Source: Christensenella sp. UBA1214 (GTDB taxonomy: Bacteria; Bacillota; Clostridia; Christensenellales; CAG-138). From it: DNA of 17,482 nt. Made by a program: the position numbers and the translations under genes. Where the stretch lies: the NCBI GenBank assembly GCA_002309375.1, contig DBXK01000051.1, forward strand, positions 1 through 17,482, in the 5' to 3' direction. The notes below the pieces were generated by a model, which worked only from the letters and a program-made list of their open reading frames with translations, was not told the origin of the DNA and did no database searches. Each line of letters begins with the position of its first letter. Position 1 is the stretch's first letter. This document shows, one piece after another, positions 6,501 to 15,400 of the stretch.

Positions 6501-7393
6501 GAGGAGTGTTTTTTGAAAAAATCGCTCAGCAGGCGCACGTTTTCGAGCTCCCGCCAATCCCGAACGGCGGCGGGGGATGCGTCGAGATCATAGATCCGCG
6601 CGCCTTCGAGGGCGAGCAGGATCGGCGAATGCGTTGCGATGATGAGCTGGCAGCCGCAGTAACGCGCCGACTGCGCGAGCAGATCCGCAAGAGCGAGCTG
6701 CATCTTGACGGACATGCTGTTTTCCGGTTCATCCAGGCAGTAGAGAGCGTCGCTGCGGAGCTTTGCATCGAAGTATTCGAGCGCGGTCTCGCCGTTAGAG
6801 CCCATCCGCACCTCGCTGCCGACCGTGCGGCGGAGGAATTTGCGCCGTGAAACGCTCTTTGAGCGGGCAAGGAGCTGCTGGCGGACGACTTCATAATCGT
6901 CCATGCCGCTGAAGCGTATCGTCTCGCCGAATTTCAGCCGCGCGTATTTGTCCCGTCCGGCCTCGGTCTCCTCGGCGATCTCCTCGTTGTTCGTCCTTGC
7001 GGCGAGCATGAAATCGAAGACGTCGTCGCTCGTTATTATGCTGCTCCCTTCCGGGACCTTGAGTTCTTCGCCGTCATCCCCGCAGGCGGCCGTATAGGAA
7101 CAGTTTTCGGCATAAGAAGCAAACAGCTCGCCGGAATTGAACGGCGCGCTGCGGTAAAGGCGCAGTTTTTCGGCAATGAGGTTCAAAAGCGTGCTCTTGC
7201 CGGAGCCATTGCCGCCGCAGAAGAACGTGATCGGGGCGAATTCGATCGTGCGGAGCTGTTTTTTATCGAAGATGCAGCAGGGATAGTAATTGTCGATGTA
7301 TCCGAGCGCTCCGCCGTTATGCCGCATGCGCCTGATGACGAGCTCTTCCTCGCGTTCGACGGGTAGGGTGAATGATGAAACGTAAAGACTCAT
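6488..7393 (-). CDS. AAA/ABC-like ATPase, predicted (COG3910-like)
   Basis: A 301-residue soluble P-loop ATPase with RecF/ABC-like organisation. It has Walker A GGNGSGKST (60-68), a signature-like GSNGET (198-203), Walker B ALYCLDEPE (216-224) and an H-loop in ATHSP (His255). No transmembrane segments or substrate domain are evident, and the region between Walker A and the signature is helical and charged. Such stand-alone ATPases are usually annotated only as AAA family ATPases, and their role is not established. The start overlaps the ygiQ stop by 4 nt (ATGA), so the two are translationally coupled and probably work together or are at least co-expressed. The gene ends in a terminator that overlaps its stop codon. 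Overcoming-lysogenization-type nucleases share this ATPase fold, but no TOPRIM or nuclease domain is present, so a defence role is not supported. Confidence 0.85.
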   Translation of the reverse strand: MSLYVSSFTLPVEREEELVIRRMRHNGGALGYIDNYYPCCIFDKKQLRTIEFAPITFFCGGNGSGKSTLLNLIAEKLRLYRSAPFNSGELFASYAENCSYTAACGDDGEELKVPEGSSIITSDDVFDFMLAARTNNEEIAEETEAGRDKYARLKFGETIRFSGMDDYEVVRQQLLARSKSVSRRKFLRRTVGSEVRMGSNGETALEYFDAKLRSDALYCLDEPENSMSVKMQLALADLLAQSARYCGCQLIIATHSPILLALEGARIYDLDASPAAVRDWRELENVRLLSDFFKKHSSRFR

Positions 7394-9318
7394 TTCCGCC
7401 TGCCCTTTCCGTGAGCTCCGCGCTCTTCCCGCTGTTTTTTGCCAGCGCCGCCGCGCTTTTCGCCGGGGCGTTCATCCCCGCGCGGCCTGTCCGCGCTTTC
7501 GGGCGGAACGAGGCAGTTCTTGCCGTAGCCGATGAGGTCGTCCCGATAGGCAAGGCACAGCGCCTCGCGAACGAGCGGACGGTTTTTCGGAATGAAGAAC
7601 TGGATCAGCGCCCTCTGCATCGCCTTTTCCTTCGGCGAGCGGGGAATATAGACGCTCTTCATCGTGCGCGGATCCATGCCGGTATAGAACATGCAGGTCG
7701 AAAGCGTGCCGGGCGTCGGATAAAAATCCTGCACCTGCTCCGGCCGCTGGCCGCTCTTTTTGAGGTATTCGGCGAGCGCGATCGCGGAATCGAGCGTGCT
7801 GCCCGGGTGGCTGCTCATGAAATACGGCACGATGTACTGATCCATGCCGAGGCTCTTGTTGAGGCTCATGTATTTTTGAACGAACCGCTCGTAGAGCCCG
7901 CCGCCGGGCTTGTCCATGCATTCGAGCACGCGGTCGTCGATGTGCTCCGGCGCGACCTTCAGCTGGCCGCTGACGTGGTAGCGGATCAGCTCGCGGATGA
8001 AGGTATCGTCCTTATCGTACATCAGGTAGTCGTAGCGGATGCCGCTGCGGACGAAAACCTTTTTCACTCCCTCGATCTTTCGGAGTTTCCGCAGCAGCTC
8101 GACGTAATCGCGGTGGTCGACCTCCATATTCTTGCAGGGGTTATAACCGAGGCAGGAGCGGTCCTTGCATACGCCCTTCGTGAGCTGTTTTTTGCAGGCG
8201 GGGAAACGGAAATTCGCGGTCGGGCCGCCGACGTCGTGGATATAGCCCTTGAAGCCGGGCAGCTTCGTGAGGAGCTTCGCTTCGCGAATCAAAGATTCGT
8301 GGCTCCTCGATTGGATCACGCGGCCCTGGTGGAAGGTCAGCGCGCAGAACGAGCACTGCCCGAAGCAGCCGCGGCAGCTGACGAGCGAAAACTGCACTTC
8401 GTCGAGCGCCGGGATATGCTCTTTATATGAAGGATGGGGGAGGCGGGTATAGGGCAGGTCGTAGACCTCGTCGAGCTCCTCCGTCGAAAGCGGGGCTGCG
8501 GGCGGGTTGACGACGAGGTATTTTTCGCCGTGCTTCTGAACGAGCCGATGCCCGCTGATCGCGTCCTGCTCGCGGAACTGCGCAAGGAAGGCGCGGCAGT
8601 AGGCGTTCTTGTCCGAAGAAACGGCTTCAAAGCTGTCGATCTCGTCGTATTCATATACCCTTTCGAGGCTGCCCGTCAGGTATGCCGTGCCCGGGATATA
8701 GGTGATATCGTGAATATTGAGGCCGCCGTCGAGCGCCTCCGCAAGGTCGGCGGTCTGCCTTTCGCCCATGCCGTAAACGAGCAGATCCGCGTCGGATGAA
8801 ACGAGGACGGAGGGCAGCACCTTGTTTGCCCAATAATCGTAATGCGCAAAGCGCCGCAGGCTCGCTTCGATGCCGCCGATCACGATCGGGACGTCGCCGT
8901 ACGCCTTTCGGACGAGGCCGCAGTAGACGTTCACGGCGCGGTCGGGCCGCTTTCCGGCGAGGCCGCCGGGGGTATAGGCGTCGGTGCCGCGCGGCTTTTT
9001 CGCAACGGTGTATTTATTGACCATCGAATCCATATTGCCGGCATTGACGAGGAAGGCGAGGCGGGGCCTGCCGAAAACCTTGACGGAATCGGCGTTTTTC
9101 CAATCCGGCTGCGCGATGATGCCGACCGAATAGCCGTGCGCAAGCAGCACGCGCCCGATGATGGCGGTGCCGAATGAAGGATGGTCGATGTAGGCGTCGC
9201 CGCTGACGATCACGAAATCGGGCGTGCTGACGCCGCAAAGGTCGAAAAGCTCGGCCTTCGTCATCGGAAGCGGGCGCGTGATCGGAGAAGTATTCTGCTG
9301 CGGTGCCTTTAATGCCAT
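7390..9318 (-). CDS. ygiQ: YgiQ-family radical SAM protein
   Basis: A 642-residue cytoplasmic iron-sulfur protein. The N-terminal region has LPMTKAELFD and SGDAYIDHPSFGTAIIGRVL, which are hallmarks of YgiQ. The radical SAM cluster ligands are Cys318, Cys322 and Cys325 (CFGQCSFC), preceded by another cysteine at 315. GFKGYIHDVGGPTANF, APEHIDDRVL and the C-terminal QDFYPTPGTLSTCMFYTG with IPKNRPLVREAL complete the family pattern. The last ~35 residues are a basic, low-complexity Arg/Gly/Lys/Glu tail. The reaction catalysed by YgiQ is, to my knowledge, not established. The start at 9318 is supported by a GGAAAG SD 5 nt upstream; the in-frame Met19 is the conserved LPMTK methionine and is less likely to be the start. 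It is the first gene of an operon with the downstream ATPase, driven by the promoter at 9395-9367. Confidence 0.95.
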   Translation of the reverse strand: MALKAPQQNTSPITRPLPMTKAELFDLCGVSTPDFVIVSGDAYIDHPSFGTAIIGRVLLAHGYSVGIIAQPDWKNADSVKVFGRPRLAFLVNAGNMDSMVNKYTVAKKPRGTDAYTPGGLAGKRPDRAVNVYCGLVRKAYGDVPIVIGGIEASLRRFAHYDYWANKVLPSVLVSSDADLLVYGMGERQTADLAEALDGGLNIHDITYIPGTAYLTGSLERVYEYDEIDSFEAVSSDKNAYCRAFLAQFREQDAISGHRLVQKHGEKYLVVNPPAAPLSTEELDEVYDLPYTRLPHPSYKEHIPALDEVQFSLVSCRGCFGQCSFCALTFHQGRVIQSRSHESLIREAKLLTKLPGFKGYIHDVGGPTANFRFPACKKQLTKGVCKDRSCLGYNPCKNMEVDHRDYVELLRKLRKIEGVKKVFVRSGIRYDYLMYDKDDTFIRELIRYHVSGQLKVAPEHIDDRVLECMDKPGGGLYERFVQKYMSLNKSLGMDQYIVPYFMSSHPGSTLDSAIALAEYLKKSGQRPEQVQDFYPTPGTLSTCMFYTGMDPRTMKSVYIPRSPKEKAMQRALIQFFIPKNRPLVREALCLAYRDDLIGYGKNCLVPPESADRPRGDERPGEKRGGAGKKQREERGAHGKGRRK

Positions 9319-9339
9319 TTCGTCTTTCCAGAATAAGGG

Positions 9340-9362
9340 TCGGCCCGAAGGTCCCGGGCCGA
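9340..9362 (-). promoter_or_regulatory. Stem-loop at the predicted 5' end of the ygiQ transcript
   Basis: A perfect 8-bp GC-rich stem (TCGGCCCG at 9340-9347 with CGGGCCGA at 9355-9362, 7-nt loop) begins at the likely +1 of the ygiQ promoter. It lacks a T-run on either strand, so it is not a classic terminator. It could stabilise the mRNA 5' end or act as an operator. Confidence 0.5.
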
Positions 9363-9366
9363 TTCA

Positions 9367-9395
9367 ATTATAGTTTATAAACGGAAAAAACGCAA
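9367..9395 (-). promoter_or_regulatory. Promoter of the ygiQ-ATPase operon
   Basis: On the minus strand TTGCGT (9395-9390) and a perfect TATAAT (9372-9367) are spaced by 17 bp. Transcription would start around 9360, about 40 nt upstream of ATG 9318. Confidence 0.75.
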
Positions 9396-9465
9396 GCCGT
9401 TTGAACGGGAACGTGCGGCGCTGCGGCCGGCATGTATTATATTTTTCGTCCGCAGCGGGATACTG

Positions 9466-9494
9466 TTGACAATGCCGCATACTGAATATAGAAT
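9466..9494 (+). promoter_or_regulatory. Promoter of the LRR-dockerin gene
   Basis: A perfect TTGACA (9466-9471), a 17-bp spacer and TAGAAT (9489-9494, 5 of 6 consensus). The start point would fall near 9501, inside the 10-bp palindrome CAGCCGGCTG (9499-9508), which could be an operator. It is divergent from the ygiQ promoter. Confidence 0.85.
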
Positions 9495-9552
9495 TATACA
9501 GCCGGCTGGCGAAACACCGCCGGTGAAACGATAATTGATACCGGAGGTATTT

Positions 9553-10857
9553 ATGAAAAAAAGTCTAAACATAATCGCGGCGGCGCTCGCGCTGCTGCTG
9601 ACTTTTGCAGTATTCCCGGTTTCACCTGCCAAAGTGACGGCGAAGACAGCTGAACCCCATTGGAACGTTCCGGCTGGGTACAATGAATACGACTATGATA
9701 AATGCGCGGCGTTCCTCGAGATCACCGACGGCGACGGCGTGAAGAACGGCAGCAAGCTGAGCGGGAATTATGACGTCAACGACCCCGAGACCTGGGGTAC
9801 CTGCTGGGGCTTCGATGAGGATTGGAATTTTGTCGAAGTGCCCTGCTTCAGCTGGACGACAAGCGGCAATGAGCTTCGTCTCAGCCGTATGAATACGGAA
9901 AACCGCAGTCTTTTCGGCGATCTCGATCTTTCTGGCTGTGAATTCCTCGCTTTCCTCCAGTGTTCTGTCAATGAGCTGACCGGGATCGACGTTTCGGACT
10001 GCACCGCGCTTGATTTTCTGCACTGCTACGGCAACGACCTTTCGGAGCTGATCGTATCGGGCTGCACCGCGCTGAACGATTTGGACTGCGCAAGCACCAC
10101 CTTGACGGAGCTGGATGTTTCCGGCTGTACCGCGCTCGCGTCGCTGCTTTGCCAGATCAATCATCTGACATCTCTGAACGTATCCGGCTGCACAAGGCTT
10201 TATGAGCTGGATTGTTCGAACAATCAGCTGACCTCGCTGGATCTTTCCGATTGCTCGAATCTCGGCATACTGAACTGCTTCGATAACGATCTTATGTCGC
10301 TGGATATTTCCGGAACCCCCGCGCTCGAAAGGCTGAACTGCAGCGATAACTGTCTGTCGGAGCTGGATGTTTCGGCCAATCCGGAGCTTTATATCCTGGT
10401 CTGCCGCAACAACGGCCTGCGGCAGCTGAATCTTTCCGGCAATGATAACCTCCCGCTCGATACTGTCCGCGCGGAAGGCAACGGCACTTTCGGCTACAGC
10501 TATGAAGGCTCAATGCTGGAGGGCAGCGTATACGCCAACCCCGGTGAAGGCGAGACCTTCCTCGGCTGGTATAACGCGGAGGGAGAGCAGATCTCCGCGC
10601 AGCCTGTATTCAATATCGTCGGGACGAACGAGACCGAACTTACTGCGCGCTTCAGCGGGAACGCGGTCATCCACGGCAGCGGCGATATCGACGGCAGCGG
10701 TCAAACGGACATCACCGATGCGGTCCTCGCGATCCGCATCGCGATGGGGCTCATCGACGCCACGCCGGAGCAGGTCGAGGCCGGCGATATGAACGGCGAT
10801 TACGGCATCACCGTCCAGGATGCGGTCCTGATACTCCGTGCCGCAATGGGGCTGTGA
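9553..10857 (+). CDS. Secreted leucine-rich-repeat protein with C-terminal type I dockerin
   Basis: A 434-residue exported protein. Residues 1-~31 are a Sec signal peptide (MKKS, then a long Ala/Leu core ending near VTA-KTA). Residues ~32-123 form a Trp/Cys-containing N-terminal cap I do not recognise. Residues 124-291 are eight tandem 21-residue leucine-rich repeats with consensus LDVSGCTALxxLxCxxNxLTx, followed by a partial repeat. Residues ~310-368 resemble an InlB-type B-repeat (EGSVYANPGEGETFLGWYNAEG). Residues 377-434 are a dockerin with two calcium loops. ATG 9553 has an ideal GGAGG SD 5 nt upstream; the upstream in-frame TTG at 9535 precedes that SD and is rejected. It is monocistronic, with its own promoter and terminator. 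The likely role is surface or complex-bound protein interaction; the partner is unknown. The dockerin implies binding to a cohesin, none of which is in the window. Confidence 0.92.
   Translation: MKKSLNIIAAALALLLTFAVFPVSPAKVTAKTAEPHWNVPAGYNEYDYDKCAAFLEITDGDGVKNGSKLSGNYDVNDPETWGTCWGFDEDWNFVEVPCFSWTTSGNELRLSRMNTENRSLFGDLDLSGCEFLAFLQCSVNELTGIDVSDCTALDFLHCYGNDLSELIVSGCTALNDLDCASTTLTELDVSGCTALASLLCQINHLTSLNVSGCTRLYELDCSNNQLTSLDLSDCSNLGILNCFDNDLMSLDISGTPALERLNCSDNCLSELDVSANPELYILVCRNNGLRQLNLSGNDNLPLDTVRAEGNGTFGYSYEGSMLEGSVYANPGEGETFLGWYNAEGEQISAQPVFNIVGTNETELTARFSGNAVIHGSGDIDGSGQTDITDAVLAIRIAMGLIDATPEQVEAGDMNGDYGITVQDAVLILRAAMGL
9922..10425 (+). repeat. Eight tandem 63-bp (21-residue) leucine-rich repeats
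   Basis: In-frame units start at residues 124, 145, 166, 187, 208, 229, 250 and 271 of the LRR-dockerin protein, each exactly 21 residues with no indels. Two positions are often Cys: one in SGCT (six of eight) and one in LxC (all eight). The DNA copies have diverged, so the array is not a recent expansion. Confidence 0.85.
10681..10854 (+). other. Type I dockerin domain of the LRR protein
   Basis: Two 12-residue EF-hand-like loops, DIDGSGQTDITD and DMNGDYGITVQD, are each followed by the F-helix pattern AV(L)xxxRxAMGL. Loop positions 10-11, which in classical dockerins are often Ser-Thr and contact cohesin, are here Ile-Thr and Val-Gln. Confidence 0.88.
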
Positions 10858-10881
10858 CAGCTGCAATAGAATAACCGAAGG

Positions 10882-10910
10882 AAAAGGCCATCCGCCGGAT
10901 GGCCTTTTTT
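10882..10910. terminator. Bidirectional terminator between the LRR and VanW genes
   Basis: A perfect GGCCATCC/GGATGGCC stem (10886-10893 with 10897-10904, 3-nt loop) is extended by four A-T pairs and flanked by TTTTTT on the right and AAAA on the left. It serves the convergent genes ending at 10857 and 10924. Confidence 0.93.
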
Positions 10911-10923
10911 GATCGCGAAAATG

Positions 10924-12336
10924 TCAGCTGGTCCCGTCGACGCCGTTCTCCGCACTGCCCACCGCATACAGCGCGGGGTGCATCGGATAGACGGTCTGCG
11001 CGATCTCTTCGCGCCAAAGATCAAGATCGTCCTTTAGAAAGATGCGCCAGGTGCGGTAGGTGCTGCCGGTGATCGCGCTTCGGCGCAGGATGCATTCGCC
11101 TGCGGACAGCGACGGATCGGTCTCGAATTCCGCCTCGCCGGGCTCCTGCTTTGATACGAGCTCGCTCATAAGGCGTATCCCGTTGTAACTGCCGCGAAAG
11201 CCGCCGCCCCAGATCTCACAGCATAGCTCCATTCGGCTTTCGTCGGCCCACATGAAGATATAGATCGTTTCCGACGTGCTGTTGAGGATCACGAGATCGG
11301 CGTCGGGCCAGCTCAGCGCGGCGTCGAGCCCGCCCTCCACATAGCTGACCCTGCGCGAATGCGAACAGCGCTCCGGGACCTGCAGTCCCGAGAGCAGCGC
11401 GCAGTTATACAGCGTCGTGCTGACCTGGCAGATCCCGCCGCCATACTGCTGCTCGGTCTCGCTTCCTCCGTTCGCGAAAGCCGCCGCCGTTTTCCAGCCC
11501 GCTTCCTCCGTTCGCTCGCCGAGAACCGCGTTGCAGCTCAGCCTTTCGCCGGGGGCGAGGGATCTGCCGTTCAGCAGCGCCGCCGCTTTTTTGATGTTGA
11601 AAACGCGGTTCGCGCCGCAAAGCCTTTCGGAAGCGAAGGAGGTCGCAAACGAGGCCATCATCACCGGCAGCTTCGGTTCCGCTCCGGATGGCGCGATGCT
11701 GAAGACCGGCAGCGCGAGCTCGGTCTCCCCGGCGCGCAGCAGCTGCTTCAGCCCCGCTTCGTCGAGCCTGACGCCCGCCTCCGCCTTCGTGACGGCAAAG
11801 CGTTCGCCGGCGGGGGAAGATCCGCCCTCTTCGATAAGCGTTAATCGGGCGGGCTTTGCCGACGCATTGACTTCTTTTGCAAGCGCCCGGACCGCCGCAT
11901 CGAGCTTTTCATTGTCCGCGGGGAAGGCTCGGACGGGGTATTCGCCGGCGCCGGAGAGCATCGCCCGATCGAGCACGGAAGCGAGATCCGTTTCGACGTC
12001 GAGCTGATCGGCGGTCAAAATGAATTCCCTTTCTCCGAGGCCGAGGCGGCAGCGGTAGCTTTTGCAGCCGCTTTCGGCTTTTTCCTTCAGCGATCTCTCC
12101 GCTTCCTCCCGCGTCAGGCCGCCGATATCGGCCCCGAGCACGAAGGTGCCTTCGGTGAAACGGGTTTTTTCGGATGCCGTCCCGCCATCCTTCGGCGCTT
12201 CCTTCCTGCAGGCGAAAAGGATCAGAACTCCGAACAGCAGAAGAAAAACAAGAAGGATCAATTCCGCTCGAATTGCGTCGGAAAGCTTGCTTTGATGATT
12301 TATTAAAGGCAAATGCCGCTCTTTTTCATGATCCAT
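10924..12336 (-). CDS. VanW-family cell-envelope protein
   Basis: A 470-residue protein. Residues 25-42 are a hydrophobic anchor; Cys43 after LFA resembles a lipobox, but the 24-residue charged N-region fits a single-pass type II anchor better. Residues ~60-225 match the two peptidoglycan-binding-4-like modules that precede VanW domains (FVLGADIGGLTREEA; VTKAEAGVRLD). Residues ~243-373 are the VanW domain, with the invariant QYGGGICQVSTTLYN at 297-311, SHSRRVSYVEGGLDA and SWPDADLVILNST. The C-terminus ends in the usual TVYPMHPALYAVG. VanW proteins co-occur with glycopeptide-resistance genes in some species, but here no van ligase or dehydratase genes are nearby, so resistance is not implied. 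The start is set by a GGAGG SD 6 nt upstream of ATG 12336. It is transcribed divergently from the subtilase; no convincing promoter was found for it. Confidence 0.93.
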   Translation of the reverse strand: MDHEKERHLPLINHQSKLSDAIRAELILLVFLLLFGVLILFACRKEAPKDGGTASEKTRFTEGTFVLGADIGGLTREEAERSLKEKAESGCKSYRCRLGLGEREFILTADQLDVETDLASVLDRAMLSGAGEYPVRAFPADNEKLDAAVRALAKEVNASAKPARLTLIEEGGSSPAGERFAVTKAEAGVRLDEAGLKQLLRAGETELALPVFSIAPSGAEPKLPVMMASFATSFASERLCGANRVFNIKKAAALLNGRSLAPGERLSCNAVLGERTEEAGWKTAAAFANGGSETEQQYGGGICQVSTTLYNCALLSGLQVPERCSHSRRVSYVEGGLDAALSWPDADLVILNSTSETIYIFMWADESRMELCCEIWGGGFRGSYNGIRLMSELVSKQEPGEAEFETDPSLSAGECILRRSAITGSTYRTWRIFLKDDLDLWREEIAQTVYPMHPALYAVGSAENGVDGTS

Positions 12337-12374
12337 ACCCGACCTCCGAATCGCAGGTTTCTGTTCTTATTCTG

Positions 12375-12403
12375 TTGCAAAGGCTCCGGCAATATGATAT
12401 AAT
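12375..12403 (+). promoter_or_regulatory. Extended -10 promoter of the subtilase gene
   Basis: TTGCAA (12375-12380), a 17-bp spacer, and TATAAT (12398-12403) preceded by TG at 12395-12396 (extended -10). A leader of about 85 nt would precede ATG 12497. Confidence 0.8.
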
Positions 12404-12496
12404 TTTTGCAAATCGACGACTGAATACAGCGTCATTTCGCCGCGCTCCGAAAAGCATTGCGGGATCGCGGCAAAAACAAACAGCGGAGGATCAACT

Positions 12497-15400
12497 ATGA
12501 AGAAAACAGCCAAAAGACTGCTCGCCCTCTTCCTGATGGCGGCGCTCGTGTTTTCCGCTTTCGGCTTCACCGCAAGGCTCAATCCGAAGGAAAAGACGGG
12601 GAATGCTCCCGCGATCGCCGAAGAACGGCCCGCAGACAGGGACCCTCATGAGATCGTAAAGATCATCGTCAAGCTTGAGGATGCTCCGGTTCTCGCAAGG
12701 ACTTCTCTTGAAGACGTCCGTTCTGCGGAAATGACTCGTTCCCTCAAGGAAAAGCAGAACAAAATCATCGACCTGATCAGCGAAAAGCTGCTCGGCAAAG
12801 CGCCGCTCAAAGCGGATTATCACTACACCCTCCTCTTCAACGGCTTCGCATTCAGCGGCGAATACCGCCTGATCGACGAGATCAAAAAGCTCCCCGGCGT
12901 TGCGAACTGCTATGAAAGCTGGAGCTATGAGCTTCCCGAGGATGTGAAGGCGGATGAAGAAGCTTCAAGGCTTGCGACCTCAGTCGGCTGGATCAATGCG
13001 GACGATATGTGGGCGCTCGGCTATACCGGCCAGGGCCAGACCATCGCCGTCATCGACACCGGCATCACCGTCGGCCACCAGAACTTCTCGGCTTCGCCCG
13101 TTGACCCGCATTTCAATGCGGCGGCGCTGCAGACCATCCTCGACAACAACGATCTCTGCGCGGAGGAGCGCTGGTCCGGAAGTGGCTCGCTGACCGGCAC
13201 GACGCTTTATAACAGCGCGAAGATCCCCTACACCTTCAACTACGTCACCGGCACGACGAACGTTGCGCATACCTCGAGCGACCACGGCACCCACGTCAGC
13301 TCCATCTGCGCCGGCAACGACAACACAGCCCGCGGCGTTGCGTATAACGCCCAGATCCTGACGATGCAGGTCTTCCAGTCCTCCGGCGGCGCCGCCTGGG
13401 AGGATATCCTCGCCGCGCTCGAGGACTGTGCGTATCTGCGCGTCGACGTCCTCAACATGAGCCTCGGCGCCGACTGCGGCTTCACCCATGATGAGGACAT
13501 CTCGCCCGTCTTCGATCTTCTGACCGCGAACGGCGTCAACTGCTCCGTCGCCTCCGGCAACAGCGGCTATGCGGGCAGCGGCAACAATTACAGCAGCAGC
13601 ACGCCGACCTTCAACATCGACGATGGCGTCACCTCCACCCCGGCGAGCATCCCCGCTTCGCTCTGCGTTGCGGCAAGCCTCGATTCCGCAGCGGCGACCC
13701 CGACCAGCTATTCGAGCTGGGGCTCCACCTCCGACCTCCGCATCAAGCCCGAGATCATGGCTCCCGGCGACAACATCTACGCCGCAACCGGTTCCGGCTA
13801 CGGCAACAAGAGCGGCACGAGCATGGCGACCCCGCATATTGCCGGCGGTATGGCGCTCGTCAATCAGTACGTGAACGCGACCTTCCCGAACCTTTCCGAG
13901 CAGGAAAAGATGCAGATGGTCAACACCCTCCTCATGTGCACCGCCGTTCCGAGCAAATCCGGCACGGTCCCGTATTCCGTCCGTTGGCAGGGCGCAGGCC
14001 AGGCTGACCTGACCGCCGCCATCGGCACCCCCTGCTATGTCGAAGTTCCCGGCTGCGTCCGCCCGAAGCTCGAGCTCGGCGATGACGACAACAAGACCGG
14101 CGTCTTCACAATGACATTCGACGTTGTGAACTTCACAAACGCCGCCGTGACCTATACCGTCAACCCGACCATCCTGCTCGATAACGCGACCTCCCGCACG
14201 ATCGGCGGCCGCCAGGCATACGTCCTCTCGCATACGATGCAGAATATCACGAACCAGGTCACGATCACGAAGCCGAACACCGTCACCGTTCCCGCGAACG
14301 GCAGAACGACCGTCACCGTTACCGTTGACGTCAACCCGATCGCTTCGACTCTCGATCAGAAATTCCCCCTCGGCGCCTACATTGAGGGCTATATCGGTCT
14401 CACCGGCGGCGTCAACCTCTCCGTGCCGTTCCTCGGCTTCTACGGCGACTGGGAAGGCTTCGCGGTATTCGATCGCGAATATTATTACGACACCTATCTC
14501 AACACCAACGAATGGCCCTGCGCCTGGGGCGTCAACACCGCGAAAGCGAACGGCACTCTCCTCGGCGTTAACCCCTTCGGCACGACTTCCGATTTCTATT
14601 TCGACCGCGCTTCGATCAGCCCGAACGGCGACGGCAGGATGGACGCGATCGACGACGTCCGCACTTACCTCCTCCGCAACGTCGAGATCTTCCGCTATGA
14701 AGTCCTCGATGCCGAGAGCGGCGAGCAGTATTACGTCAAGGACGTCGGCTTCATGCCCAAGTGCGTCGCTTCCGACTGGTTCACCGACGTCGAGCCCGTC
14801 GGCGCGGATGAATACAGCATGATGGATCCCTGGAGCGGCAGCGACCTTCCGGACGGCACGACCGTCATCCTCCGCATGACAGGCATCATGCAGAGCTTCG
14901 ATGAATTCGATCCCGCCGCGAACGAGAACGCTGTCTGGGAAGTCCCGGTGACGATCGACCGCGAGGATCCGCAGGTCGTTTACTGGAACATGCAGAACGG
15001 CTCGCTCGATATCTACGTTTCCGATAATCACTATACCGCTTTCGTCGGCGTTTATTCGAACGCAGCCTGCACCCAGCTCATCGCTTCCGAGGTCGTTGAG
15101 GAGCATCAGCGCGGCGCGATGACCCTTCACAGCTTCAATGTCGGCAACAGGCAGACCGTTTATGTCAAGGTCGGCGACTACGCCTACAACTACTCGATCA
15201 CGACCGTGACCGAGGGCGAGGGCGGCTCCCTTGAACCGGTCGAGCTCGAGGGCATCAGCTTCGAAACGAATAACCTCACGATCTACGAGGGCTATTCCGG
15301 CGAGCTCCGCCTTATCCGCGAGCCCGCGAACGCGAACAATTACGAAGTCACCTGGACCAGCGCGAACACGAACATCGCGACCGTTCAGGGCGGCATGCTG

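Noticed and set aside
6488..9318. Phage-defence system based on the ATPase
   Set aside because: There is no nuclease, TOPRIM, reverse transcriptase or other effector domain, and the partner is a YgiQ radical SAM protein found widely as a housekeeping gene.
9535..9552. TTG start for the LRR protein at 9535
   Set aside because: It would place the GGAGG SD inside the coding region and spoil the signal peptide; ATG 9553 fits both.
10924..12336. Glycopeptide-resistance locus suggested by VanW
   Set aside because: No vanA/B-type ligase, vanH, vanX or two-component genes are nearby; VanW-domain proteins are common in clostridia without resistance.
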